From the NCBI GenBank assembly GCA_016946835.1, contig JACVTC010000031.1, forward strand, positions 1,145,001-1,172,500: a DNA stretch of 27,500 nt, given 5' to 3'. Position numbers and translations under genes: made by a program. The notes under the pieces were generated by a model, which was not told the DNA's origin, searched no databases, and saw nothing but the letters and a program-made list of their open reading frames with translations. Of the stretch, positions 1 through 11,589 are shown piece by piece (the stretch's first letter is position 1; every line of letters starts with the position of its first letter). The DNA comes from Neocallimastix lanati (nom. inval.) (Eukaryota; Neocallimastigomycota; Neocallimastigomycetes; Neocallimastigales; Neocallimastigaceae).

Positions 1-95
1 AATTTTATTAATTCAAAACAATAATATAATAATAAATTTAGTATCATCATTTAATATTTAATTATTTGTTATAATTTTTTCAATGTCATATTAAC

Positions 96-422
96 CTTGT
101 TATATCACAATCAATAATTTTAACATCTGGATTATATTTTTCTTTAATTTCTGATTGGTCTTTTGGTGGAATGAATAATTCATTTAATTTATTTATAATT
201 GGTTTATCAAAAACCATTCTATGTTGATTATTATTTTTGAATTCTAAAAGTTGTACTGAATGAGATGTGATAATAAAGACATTTCTATAGATTAATTTTG
301 TTTATTATAAATATACATTTATATATATTAATTATACAAAAAGTTAGTATTGTAAAGATTTTTATCATTATTATTTTTATTATTATTATTTTTTTTTTCA
401 TTAATTGTTTAAATTTATATAA

Positions 423-475
<53 letters not shown>

Positions 476-1639
476 TTTTTTTTGAAATTTTTATTAATAC
501 CTTAAATTATTAATTTCTGGTTGTGGTAATATCTTTATAATTTTTTTGTCATTACTATCGGAAAAGAAGAATGAACCAACTTTACGAAGTAAACCAACTG
601 AATTAATAATTTCAGTACATATCAATTCTGGGGTTCCACTTAAATTAACAATTGTTATCGAATATAAATGACTATTATTTGATGTTCCAACAATAAAACT
701 ATCGGGCTTATAATTTATTTTAATATTATATATATACATATAATTAAGGAATAAAAAATATTAAAAAATAAAACAATTATTATTAAAAATACATATAAAC
801 ATATTTTTTTTTATAATTAAAATTAAAATTACCCCATTGCTTTCCATGCAAGTACAAAATTCATTGTTTATTTCTAAATTTACTGATATATAATTGGATG
901 GATTTGATGATATGTCACTCCAGTATCTAATTTGACCTTTATAAGTACAAATCATTAATCCAATGTTATAGGTATTTGTCATAGATTTTGGTATAAATTG
1001 AACAAGATATTGAACAGAAATTGGTAAATTGAAAATTCTAACATCGTTTGAATTCTATTTTTTTTTTTTTTTTATTTTGGTGAAGTAAAATGATAAAAGA
1101 TTATATTACGAAATTGATTAAAATTATAAAATTTATTGTTATTAATAATGAAAATGATTTTAAAATGATTTTTAATCCATTTTTTATTTTATTAATAAAG
1201 ACAAAAATAATAATTTTATTGATATTTTACAAATATTAATTCATTTTATTATTACTTTTTGTATTTAAGTATTCAATTCAATATATATATTTTTTAATAT
1301 TACCTTTTGATAATTCCAAACATAGCAATTATTTCCTAATACAATGTAAGCATAACCTGATGTATAGTTTAAATTACCTTTAATCTTATCATGAGAGTAT
1401 TTCTTAAAAATATCTTGTATAGTATGTGGAATATTTCCCACTAATGAAATTATTCTTTTATCATTATTAGTAAGACATTGTGGAGTTATTGAGTTTTTTC
1501 TTAATGGAGCTTTTGCAACATCTTGTGAATTTACTGAAATATCTTCTAATTCTGAATAAGAAATTTCTTTTTTAGCTGATGAAGATAATTTTTGTCTTGA
1601 ACGTTGAAGATGAGATGTTTGTTTTATTGAAGAAAACAT
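96..1639 (-). CDS. Nup133-like nucleoporin, N-terminal beta-propeller part (5' end of gene, truncated by window edge)
   Basis: Probable scaffold nucleoporin of the Nup107-160 (Y) complex, Nup133 branch of the Nup133/Nup155 N-terminal propeller family. Exons on the minus strand: 1639-1304, 1054-833, 706-501 and 284-96, joined in frame (phases 0, 0, 2). Donors are GTAATA, GTAATT, GTATTA and GTTAAT; acceptors are TAG, AAG and TAG. The fourth intron (95 downward) leaves the window, so the 3' part is missing. The 317 visible residues have a Ser/Lys-rich N-terminus (about 1-60), then family-typical propeller text: SGYAYIVLGNNCYVWNYQK (exon 1 end), GQIRYWSDIS (exon 2), SVGLLRKVGSFF (exon 3) and NVFIITSHSVQLLEF (exon 4), matching the 'cvWnY', 'G.IRYW' and 'GigRkV.S' landmarks of Nup133. 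The ATG at 1639 is the first in frame. Family assignment rests on remembered pattern. Nup155 is the alternative. Confidence 0.82.
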
Positions 1640-2499
1640 TTGATTTTTATAAAATATTATTTAAATTCTTATTAAAAATATATATATATATATAAAGGAT
1701 ACTTAATTGTGAACTTCTTTTACTTATTACAAATATCTAGAAATCTATTGCATTTTTTTTTTTTTAATTTTAATTTTCTAGAAAGTAAAAAAAATAGAAA
1801 AATAATATAAAAAAAAAAAAAAAAAATTAAATATAAAAAAAATTAAATATATAAAAAAAAATTTATATATATATAAATATATAAATATAAATGTTTAATA
1901 CATAAAATGTATTAAACCAATATTAATATATTTAATAATTAATAATTATTTTTATTATTTTTTTGAAATTAAAATGTCAAAAATCTTTTGATTATTATTA
2001 TTATTAATTTTTTATTATTAATTTTTCAAAAATCTTTTTATATTTTTATTGGTTCAGGAATCTTTGCATCTTTTATAGTTTATATAAAAAAATTATTTAT
2101 TAATTATTACTATTGTATTTATTATTATTATTATTGTAATTATTTAATTTGAAAATAGTTAGTATAATTCTATTTAATTAAATATTATTAATTTTAATTA
2201 ATATTAATTATTCTTTTAAAGTTAATTTTTTTTTTTTTTTTTTTTTTTAGAATTGTTCATATTAAACTAAAAAGCAAAAAAAAAAAAAAAAAAATAAAAA
2301 TTTAAAAAATAGAAATAAGAAGAAAAAGAAAACAAAATAGATTAATTTTAATATGAATTAGTATTAAATATATATGTGTAAAATTATATTATTACATTTA
2401 TTTATTAAAAATATATTAGTTTTATAAAAAATTTACAAATTAAAAAAAAAAAAAATAAAATTTACTATAAAGTATATACTAAAAAAAAAGACTTCCAGT
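1640..2499. promoter_or_regulatory. Divergent intergenic region between the nucleoporin and VIT/VWA genes
   Basis: This 860-nt stretch separates two start codons that point away from each other, so both promoters probably lie here. It is nearly all A/T, with (TA)n near 1680-1695, A/T runs at 1810-1827, 2229-2249 and 2278-2294, and (ATT)n near 1990-2030 and 2120-2135. No coding sequence is visible. TATA-like strings are too common at this composition to pick a core promoter. Confidence 0.5.
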
Positions 2500-2550
2500 A
2501 TGAATTATTTTTTATTATTTTGCTTTATATTTGTGAGAAATATATTAGCA
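2500..2550 (+). other. Predicted signal peptide of the VIT/VWA protein
   Basis: The first 17 codons read as a short polar start, a core of Y-F-L-L-F-C-F-I-F-V, then R-N-I-L-A before Q-L. Ala at -1 and Ile at -3 suit signal peptidase. The core is short and is followed by Arg-Asn, so a signal anchor cannot be excluded. The ATG at 2500 follows an A-rich leader and is the only start that gives this peptide. Confidence 0.65.
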
Positions 2551-4406
2551 CAATTATACAATGAATCCGATATATTACAAGAAATTCCTCTTGAAAAAGT
2601 TGTTGTTCATTCAGAGAGTAAAATCTTTCTTTCTTCCTCTTTTTTTTTTTTTTTAATAATTCTTTCAATTAAAAATAAATAACATTCAACAAATATTCAA
2701 AAACATGAAATAATTATAATTTATACTTTTTATTTTTTTTATTTTATTACATTTTATTTTATAAATCTAATTGATAATTATATATATAATTATATTGAAA
2801 TATATATACTTTTAAATGAATATTTATAAAACAGTAAAGGATACTATAGCAGAAGGTAATTTAAAATTTAAAATTGTACAATAAAAGTCAAAAGAAATGT
2901 CATTTAAATTTTTATGTTAATGCTTCTGTTTTTATATTTATATTATATATATATTATTATTGCTGCTGTTAATACTATTGATATTTTCTACCTTTTGAAA
3001 AAATTAAAGTTTATGTTCAACAAACTTACATTAACAATAGTGAAGACACTATTGAAGCATTATATAAATTTCCATTAGATTCTGAAGCTGCTGTGGAATC
3101 ATTTGAAGCTGATATTGATGGTCAATCAATATATGCGAAAATTTACAAAAATGACGAAGCTAGTAAATTGTACGAACAAGAATTAGAGGTATTTAAATAA
3201 AGAATTTAATATTATTAATATTAATATTTCAAATAGTATTTAAAGTAAGAGTATTATACATACATTCAAACATATGTATATATCTTTAATTTTCTATTAT
3301 ATTGCAATTTTAATACTTAAAGCAAGGTAATATGGCATTTTTATTGGATGAAGAATACAAAGATGGTATACTATCAAAAATAATAAAAAATTATTTGATT
3401 TTATAATAATTTAAATATTTAAAATAATAATAATAATATATATAAAATTTTAAATGTTCCAACTTTTTTTTTTTTATGTTTATTTATTTTTTATGTTTAT
3501 TTTATTTTTTTTGTTTTATTTCTTCTCATTAAAAAAATACTAATAACTAATAAATATATATATATATGTAAAAGTATTTCAAGTCTCTATTGGAAATTTA
3601 AAACCAAAACAAAAAGTTTATATAAAATTAACCTATGTTACTGAGTTAAATACAGGAAATGAAAACAATAAAGTTACTTTTATATTACCAAATATTATAG
3701 CTCCTAGATATGGTAATAATAATTCGAAGGTTGAATCAAAAATTTTTGAAGGAAATCCAAAATATTCAAATAATGTAAATTATACACTCGACTTAAACGT
3801 AGAACTTGAAATGAGTGGAAAAATTAATTCTATCGAGTCACCCTCCCATGAAATCATTAAAAATATTTCAGAAAAAAAAAATAATGTAGCTACCGTTACT
3901 TTCAAATCAGATACTGTTTACTTGGAAAAGGATTTTATATTAGATATTGAAGTAGAAGAATTAAATATTTCTAAAGTACTTATTGAATATAATGAAGAAT
4001 TAAAATCTTATGCTTCTTTATTAACTTTAATGCCAAATTTAATTCAAAATGAACAATTAAAAGTTGAAATCATCTTCTTAATTGATCAGTAAATAATAAT
4101 CCAATAATATATATATATATATTATTTAATTATACATATATATTATATGTATATATAATTTTTATATTATTATATAAAAAAAATATACTTATTTTTATAA
4201 ATTTATTTTATATTCATTTATTAATTTATTTTCTATCAATTTTTATTATTTTTTTTTTTTTTTTTTTTTTTACGTAATTATAATAATATTCATAATTGAA
4301 AATTGTAAATTATTAACATTTAATAATCAAAAATTTGATACAAATATTACCACACTATTAACAACAATAAAAATGACAATATCAACGACAACAACAACAA
4401 CAACAA

Positions 4407-4440
<34 letters not shown>

Positions 4441-7400
4441 TCTGGTTCTATGCATGGATGGAAACTTGATTATTTAAAAGATGCTTTAACACTATTCTTA
4501 AAATCAATGCCAGTTGTAAATATAATTTTTTTTTTTTTTTTTTTTATTATATAAATAAAACATACATATATAATGATAAATAGTAATAACAATAAACATC
4601 AGCAACAACAATAATATTAAAAAGTAAAAATATTATTGCAACATTATTACTATTTATTATTAATATAACTATTTTTTATATTATTATTAATAATTAACAA
4701 TAAAATACTAATTAATTTATAATTATTACAAAATTTTATTATTTATTTATTTATTTTATAACCAATATTTTCTTTTATTATTATTATTATTAATTATAAT
4801 AATTCCATGTTTTTTTTTTTTTTTTTTTTTAGGATAGTTACTTCAATATCATTACTTTTGGTTCCCTATATGAACATTTATTTGACAAAAGTGTTAAATA
4901 TAGTGAAGAAACACTAAAAACAGCAATAAATTTAATAGATGAAATGGATGCTTCAATGGGTGGAACAGAAATGAGAGATGCATTAGAATATATTTATAGT
5001 ACAGAGGTTCCAGAAGGATTTAATCGTTCTATCTTTTTATTAACAGGTTTGTAAAGATTTTTTTAAATATATAAATTTACATCTATGTTATAATTAAAAA
5101 AAAATAAAATAAAAATAAAATAAATAAAATTACAAATTAATAAATAAATAAATAAATAAAAATACAAATAAATAAATAAATAAATACAGATAAATAAATA
5201 GATAAATTAATAAATATTATATATTTGTAATAATATCTCATTATATATAAATATATAAATATAGATGGGGAAATTTGGGATGTTGATCCTGTTATTGATT
5301 TAGTAAGAGAAAATACTGCTAAACAAAATTCCGTATTATATACTTTCGGTATTGGAAAATCAGTAAGTCATTATTTAGTTTCTAGTATTGCAAGAAATGG
5401 TAATGGTATGTCTCTATTTGTAACAGAAGGCGAAAGATTAGAAAAGAAAGTTTTACTTCAATTAAAGAACGTTTTAGTACCATACATTCAAGATTATACT
5501 ATTTCTTGGAAAGAAAAAGGTACTTCTACCGTAGTTGAAAATGAAAAAATCGAGCAGAGTCCGTTTAAACTACCATTAATGAGAATTGGTTCACGATACT
5601 CTATCTATGCCATTTCTGATAAGCCTTTAGTTCCATCTCCCATTGAAATAACCTATAAATTTAATGATGGTAAAACTCAAACGGAAACCATTACTTTTGA
5701 TCAAATTAGAGAATTAAAACACGGTAAGGTTATTCATTCTCTTGCGGCTTCCAATTTAATTAGAGATTTAGAGGAAGGAACCTCCAAAATTCATTATTCT
5801 GAAGAATATAAGAAAAGAGTTGAAAGTGATGAACAAATCAGTAAAATGTTTGATACCATTAAAGAAAAAATTATTGAAATTTCTACTAAATATCAAATTA
5901 TGTCAAGATTTACTTCCTTTTTATGTATTAAGAAATTAGAAGATGATAATGATAAAACGAATAAGGAGGAGGATAAGAATGACGATAGTTTAGGAGATCA
6001 ATTGAAAAAAGTAATTATTCCATCTAAAGGTTTCCCAATGTACCGTGAACGCTCTTATCAAAAACCACTTTCCTATAAAAAGAAGAGAACATTCATGGGT
6101 ACCGAATTTGTTACACGTGATATACCTATGGAAGAAGCAAATTCAGCGAATGTAGACAATGAAGCCAATGAAGCAAAAAAAAAGGATGAAGAAAGTGGAA
6201 AAGAGATTCATTTCCGAGAAAATGAAAATATTTTTGATATTAGTGATATTAATCTTATTAAGATGACGAATGCTGATCTGGTAGAAAGGGAAAAGAGTCA
6301 AAGACTTCTCTTTAATAGTTTAATTCAATTTCAATTGTTTGATGGATCTTTTAAACTTTCTGATTTATTAACTACCATTATTGGTCCAATTTATGGAGAG
6401 GAATTTTCCAGTGAGTGGAAGAAGGAATTAGATGGTATTAAAAAGAATTATCAGGAAGCCTATCCTGATATTGTAGATCAATTTGATAAACTTATCGGTA
6501 CCAGTATTGCTTGTGTCATACTCACAGATTATTTAGGTGAATTACAATCCGAATGGGAATTAGTTAAAGAAAAATCCGAGAAATGGATACTTCAGAAACA
6601 GAAACAAAATCCAATTCAAGATATTCGTCAAAAGATTTTGATTTCCATTAATCAGAAGAAGGAACATCTCTTAAAGGTATTACATTCTCTTCAAAATGAG
6701 GATGGCTCCTTAACGTTCACCACCCTCAAGGATAGAGTCATGGATAGCTATTATGGTAAGGTATTATCGAATGAATGGAGTAAAGAATTGAAAGCGATTC
6801 AAGGCACGACCAGCGCCTTACCAAGTCAAATCGATCAATTTAATAAGTATCTTGGTACCGCCCTTACCCTAAATATTTTAAAGAATGAAAAATTTGAGGA
6901 GGGTTTCCAACAGGAAAGTGAAAAAATGATTCAACAGTTAGAGACATGGATTCTCACCACCGAAACTCAAAATCCAATCTTTAGTCGATTCCATAAGGAT
7001 TTAGAGAGTTCGCTTCAAAGGAATCGAAAGAAGACCTCCATCCTCTACAACTATATGACCTCTTTCAAAGGAGATACGGAATCCTTTGCATGTTATCGTG
7101 ATATATTGAAAGATCAATTACTTTCAGGTCAAGAATCCGATGGATCCTTCACCATCTCTTCCATTCTTGGTAAATTAAAAGAAATGGAAGAATCCCATAA
7201 TAGTAGTAGTGGTGGTAGTGGTGGTAACGACGGTAGCGCTTGTCAAGTAGAATATCAATTATATCCACAATGGATTAATGAATGGTTCAAGGAAGTGAAT
7301 CAAGTGGTAGAAAAATCCAATAGTGAATTAACGGATGATGACTCAGAGAAGGCATTTGTTAATTCCCTTTGGGGTACACTCGTTGCGCTTCACCTTCACA

Positions 7401-7957
7401 AAGAAATTTCAGAAGAAGTTATTCATTTCTGTAAGGAGGATATTGTTGATATGGAAGCCTTTAAATACGAGTTTTTATATCAAAGAAAGTTTGATAAGGC
7501 ACAGAAATGGATAGAACTATGTTTTAATGATCCAAAGAATGTTCCATTCCTTTCCAAATGGTGGAAAAAGAATGATGATGAAAAGGAAGAGGAAGAGAAG
7601 GAGGAGGAGAAGGAGAAGGTGCAACAACAACAGCAACAAGATGATCATAAGGAAGAAAAAGATAATAAAAAAGCAGAAGATAAATCAACATCAAAGGATA
7701 GAAGAAAAAAAGAGAAAGAAGAAGAAGACATAGAGGAAGTAGGAGATATTGATGATGATGATGATAATAATACTGATGATGATGATGACAAGATGAATGA
7801 AAGTAAAGAAAAAGAGCAAGAACAGAAAAAGAAAACAACAGCGGCGGAAACTACGGATGAATCCAAGAGAGCAGAAACAGAAGCATCTCAACCACCACCA
7901 ACCCCTGATAAAGACAACGAAAAGTCAAAATCATCCACTGGTCATGATGAACTTTAA
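2500..7957 (+). CDS. Secretory-pathway VIT + VWA (MIDAS) protein with triple DGS repeat, charged tail and C-terminal HDEL
   Basis: About 1285 residues. Exons: 2500-2617, 2835-2855, 3010-3188, 3323-3365, 3575-4088, 4440-4515, 4833-5046, 5265-7957 (stop TAA 7955-7957); all joins keep frame. Residues 1-17 look like a signal peptide (hydrophobic FLLFCFIFV, likely cleavage after A17). VIT domain about 28-160 (QQTYINNSEDTIEALYKFPL, VFQVSIGNLKPKQKV). VWA domain about 285-460 with full MIDAS: D291-x-S293-x-S295, T362 and D389 in LLTDG. A conserved segment with KYQIMSRFTSF follows, then three DGS repeats (about 735-1140), a K/E/D/Q-rich tail (about 1157-1281) and HDEL 1282-1285. VIT/VWA proteins act in metal-dependent adhesion or scaffolding; the ligand here is unknown. 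Relatives are secreted (ITIH) or cytosolic (VWA5A, PARP4); ER-lumen residence is inferred from the two end signals. Confidence 0.9.
2835..2855 (+). other. Exon 2 of the VIT/VWA gene: 21-nt microexon
   Basis: It lies between acceptor ACAG (2831-2834) and donor GTAATT (from 2856). It starts and ends in phase 1, and with its flanks it encodes I-K-D-T-I-A-E-V, the strand that leads into Q-Q-T-Y-I-N-N in VIT domains. Without it the VIT domain lacks a core strand, although skipping would preserve frame. Confidence 0.8.
4384..4439 (+). repeat. (CAA)n followed by a 31-nt A run ending at a splice acceptor
   Basis: The end of intron 5 has about eight ACA/CAA units (4384-4407), then 31 adenines (4408-4438) and G4439. 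The AG at 4438-4439 is the acceptor that restores D-Q-S-G-S, the MIDAS motif. There is no polypyrimidine tract next to the site, unlike introns 6 of this gene and 1 of the nucleoporin gene, which have long T runs before AG. Confidence 0.75.
6300..7520 (+). repeat. Three tandem protein repeats of the DGS(F/L) type in exon 8
   Basis: Protein-level repeats with DGS at residues 748, 868 and 1014 (codons at 6341, 6701, 7139). Copies 1 and 2 share the order L-x-x-L-Q/F, DGS, Y-Y/I-G, S-x-E-W-x-K-E-L, a Pro, D-Q-F-x-K-x-L/I-G-T, a W-I-L and Q-N-P-I. Copy 3 is more diverged, with a Ser/Gly insert (7200-7237), then W-I-N-E-W and W-G-T-L-V-A-L. Single 'LQ..DGSW' helical elements are known at the C-terminus of VWA5-type VIT/VWA proteins; three in tandem is unusual to my knowledge. 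Confidence 0.75.
7570..7942 (+). other. Coding low-complexity charged tail
   Basis: About 125 codons rich in Lys, Glu, Asp and Gln: poly-E/K near 7575-7618, a Q6 run (7621-7638), Lys-rich blocks, two D5 runs (7753-7767, 7775-7791 region) and a Pro-rich end. The frame stays open to HDEL, so it is real coding sequence. Long ORFs in other frames here are shadows of this composition. Confidence 0.85.
7943..7954 (+). other. C-terminal HDEL ER-retrieval signal
   Basis: Codons CAT GAT GAA CTT immediately precede the TAA stop at 7955. HDEL at the exact C-terminus is the classic ligand of the ER retrieval receptor (Erd2) in fungi and many protists. Only a protein that has entered the lumen can use it, which fits the predicted signal peptide. 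Confidence 0.8.
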
Positions 7958-7962
7958 ATAAA
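7957..7962 (+). terminator. Possible poly(A) signal AATAAA overlapping the stop codon
   Basis: AATAAA begins at the last base of the TAA stop and runs into an A run. In such AT-rich DNA the hexamer is frequent by chance, so position is the only support. Confidence 0.3.
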
Positions 7963-8822
7963 AAAAAAAATTATATATATATTTATATATATATATATTT
8001 ATATATATAATATGTATATATAATATGTATATATAATATTATGTGTGTATATATATATGTATATGGATAGGATCTATATTTATATATCTAAATAAAAATA
8101 AAAATTAAAATAAGAATAAAAATAAAAATAAAAAAAAAAAAAAAAAAATAGATTAGTACAAAAAAAGTAAAATAAAATTAATAAATTTGTTAAGAGTAAA
8201 AAAAAAAATAAATTTTATGAAAAAGAAATGAATAATTAAAAATAAATTAAAGAAAAAAAAAAAAAAAAAAAAAAAAAAAATGAGATATATTGTTTTTTAA
8301 TATAGTTTTGAATTTTTTTTTTTTTTTAGTAATATTATTAAAAAAAAAAAAAATGTAAATAAAACAAGGTCTATATATACATATCGCTTATAAAAATTAA
8401 AAAAAAAAAAAAATAATAAAAAAAATAAAAATAAAAAATAAAAGATAAAAATAAAAAATTATAATAAAAAATATATATATATATATATGTGGGTGTATAT
8501 AAAATGTAGATTAATTATCTATGGAATGTGTCACCACAAGTCTTTACTTTAATTAAAAAAAAAAAAAAAAAAGGTATTTATATTAAATAACAATAAAATA
8601 ATTGATAATTTATAGGATCAGTTATATATACATACTCAAGAGTTACATATAGTTAATTCATTAATAATATAAAATACATCATTTTATTTTTATTAAATTA
8701 TATTAATTAATAATATTAAAAAAAAAAAATTTTTTTTTCTATAAAAACAAAAAGTTGATATTGATATTCTTAAATACTAATTATAATTATATACCAATAA
8801 TATACTTTAGAAATATAAAAAT

Positions 8823-8896
8823 GTATAGTGATAGAGAGTATCACCATCAATTTAAATGAAATTCATTTAAACATTCATAAAAAAGTAATTCTATAC
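8823..8896. other. Nested inverted repeats: possible three-way-junction RNA or cruciform
   Basis: An outer stem of GTATAG (8823-8828) with CTATAC (8891-8896) encloses two hairpins: GTGATA-GAGAG-TATCAC (8828-8844) and a palindrome with 10-bp arms TTTAAATGAA/TTCATTTAAA and one spacer base (8851-8871). A- and T-rich flanks could extend the outer stem. No known RNA family was recognised. AT-rich DNA yields palindromes by chance, but the G/C-containing hairpin and the nesting are less expected. Confidence 0.3.
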
Positions 8897-8908
8897 TATT
8901 TTTTCCAT

Positions 8909-8965
8909 TTCATTTCATTTCATTTTTTTTTTTTTTTTTGTTTTGTTTTGTTTTGTTTTGTTTTG
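8909..8965 (+). repeat. Pentanucleotide repeats (CATTT)n, T run, (TTTTG)5
   Basis: Four CATTT-like units are followed by a T run and five TTTTG units (8941-8965). The complementary unit CAAAA recurs at 26461-26481. Confidence 0.9.
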
Positions 8966-9797
8966 ATTAATAATTAATTTCAATTATTAAATAATAAAAT
9001 TTTGTACAAAAATAAAATAAAGTAAATAAATAAAGTAAATAAATAAATAAATAACCCAACTAAAAATAATAAAAAAAAAAAAAAAAAAAAAAAGATATTT
9101 TAATAATAGAACTTTAAGAATAATCTGAGGATGACTTCTTTTATTTAACAAGAATCCACCAAAAGATCAAGTATACCTCCATAGAAACTAAATTTTATAT
9201 TATTATATTATATTTATTATATTATAATTATTATTATTATATTATTATTATTATTATTATAATTATTATTATTATTATTTTATTATTTTAGTATTGGATA
9301 AAAAAAAATTAAAAATAAGAAGAATAATAAAATTAAAAAAAAAAAAAAAAAGAAAAAAAAATTTTTTTATATGGTTATTAAGGTTATCAACATTACATTC
9401 ATTTATATATGTTGAAAAAAGAAAAAAAAAATTTTTTATTTTTATTATATTATTTAAAAAAAAAAAAATTGTTTTTAAAAATAATTATTAATTGTTAATT
9501 CATTATTTTTGGATTATACATTTACATTTTATTTATTATTTCATATTATGTTTTTATATATATATTATTATTATTATTTTCTGAATAAAAAGAATTGAAA
9601 AAAAATAAATATACAAAAGTATATAATAATAATAATAAGCTCAAAAATAAAAAATTTAAATATATATAATTATTATTTTTAATTTATATTATTTTATTAT
9701 ATTTAATATGGATATTAGAAAAAAAAATATAAAAAAAAAAAAAAAAAAAAAATTCTGGAAAATTATTTTTAAACTTTTTATAATTTAATTAACATTC

Positions 9798-9799
<2 letters not shown>

Positions 9800-9849
<50 letters not shown>
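9800..9849. repeat. (ATT)n microsatellite
   Basis: About 16 uninterrupted TAT/ATT units. Confidence 0.95.
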
Positions 9850-11470
9850 GTTTTTGAAAATCAAGATAAATGAATAATTAAGCTTTTTTTTTTTTTAAAA
9901 AAAAAAAAAATTAAAATTTCTATGAATTATTAAAACTCAGGTAACTCTAATTTATTAAATTAATTCTCACTTTATTAGAGATTTTATTATTATTATTTAA
10001 CTATACTTATTTATTACTTTTTTAGTAGTATTAAAATTATAATAATAACTAATGATTAATAGAAAAATAAATAATGGATAATGATGATATTGAATAACAA
10101 TAGTATGTAGTTAATAATAATACAAATAAATAACATTAAAAGACAAATAATAATATAATATAATTACAAAATTTCAATTTCACATATCATTTATTAAGAT
10201 ATAACTTTTATGTAACAAAATTTAATTTTTAGATAAAAATATAAAATCTTATTATCCTATTTTTCTTTTTTATTTTTATTTAAGAGAAAAATATTTTTTT
10301 TTAAAATTTTTATTAATAATATAAAAGTTCATATTTAAAATAATATTACTAATAATATTTATATTATTATAGCTCTAATAATTTATATAATGGATAAAAA
10401 TAATTTTTACTTTTTTTTTTAATATAAAACTTTATTATTATTTCTTTTTATTTAATATGAATAATAAAAAGGACATATTGAAAAGTAAAATTTATCTTTT
10501 ATTCTGAATGATTTATATACTATATAGGTCAATATATTTATATATATATTCTATTTAAAGTTTATAGAAAATAAGAAAATAAACTTTTTTTTTTCCTTTT
10601 ATAATTAATGTTAATAATTGATGATTTTTATTTTATTTTATTTTATTTTATTTATATTATTTTATTATTATTTTTTTCTAGATTATTATTAAAAATTGAA
10701 TATTATAATATTTTTTTTTTTTTTTGAAATTAATACTAATAATTGGTGCTTTATTAGGATAATTCAAATATACAATAAATTAATAATAGAAGAAAAAAAA
10801 AATACTAGTATTGAATAAATGTTTAAAAATAATGATAAAAAAAATATTAATATTAACCTTTATAATTTTATTTTTATCTTATTTTTATGCTAAAATAATC
10901 TACAATAATAAAAAAAATATTTTTAAAAAAAAACAAAATAAAAAACAATTATTATTTTTTATAAGTAAAATAAAAAAAAAAATTATAAATATTTTAAATA
11001 ATACTAATGAAAAACCAATATATATATACATAACAAAAACATTTTTTACAAAAACAAATATATTATTATATTAAAATTATAATATTTATTGTTTATTATT
11101 ATTATTATATTATTATTATGTATTATTTTTATTATTCTTTCATTCTTTCATTCTTTTTTTCTTTCATTATTATTTAATACTTATTTTTTTCTTTTATTAA
11201 TAATAGTATCATTTCTTATTTAATATCTTGGTAATATGAAATTTTACCAATAATTATTTTAATTTATTATAAACTCGAAGATTGTAATTACGTAGTAATA
11301 AAGTTTAAAAAGCTTTTAAGTTTTTATTAATATATAATTTTTTGGGATAAAAACAAAAAAAGGTTTATTCTTTTATATATATAAAATTTTTTAATTAAAT
11401 CATTTTTAAACTTTAAATTTAAAATTTTGAGGTAGAAAAAAAAAAAAAAAAAAAGATGAATCATCGTTTT

Positions 11471-11503
11471 TAATAATAATAAATAATAATAAATAATAAT
11501 AAT

Positions 11504-11589
<86 letters not shown>
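11471..11589. repeat. Interrupted (AAT)n microsatellite
   Basis: About 38 AAT units with a few interruptions (AAATAAT, AATTATAAT). Confidence 0.95.

Noticed and set aside
298-513. 71-codon ORF on the plus strand
   Set aside because: Translation of (TA)n and T runs inside the third nucleoporin intron.
7524-7891. Several overlapping ORFs (His-, Ser-, Lys- or Phe-rich) on both strands
   Set aside because: They are out-of-frame shadows of the repetitive charged tail of the VIT/VWA gene.
10811-11074. 87-codon hydrophobic and Lys/Asn-rich ORF on the plus strand
   Set aside because: It begins with TTG rather than ATG, uses almost only A/T codons and ends in TATA-like repeats; an ORF of this length is plausible by chance at this composition.
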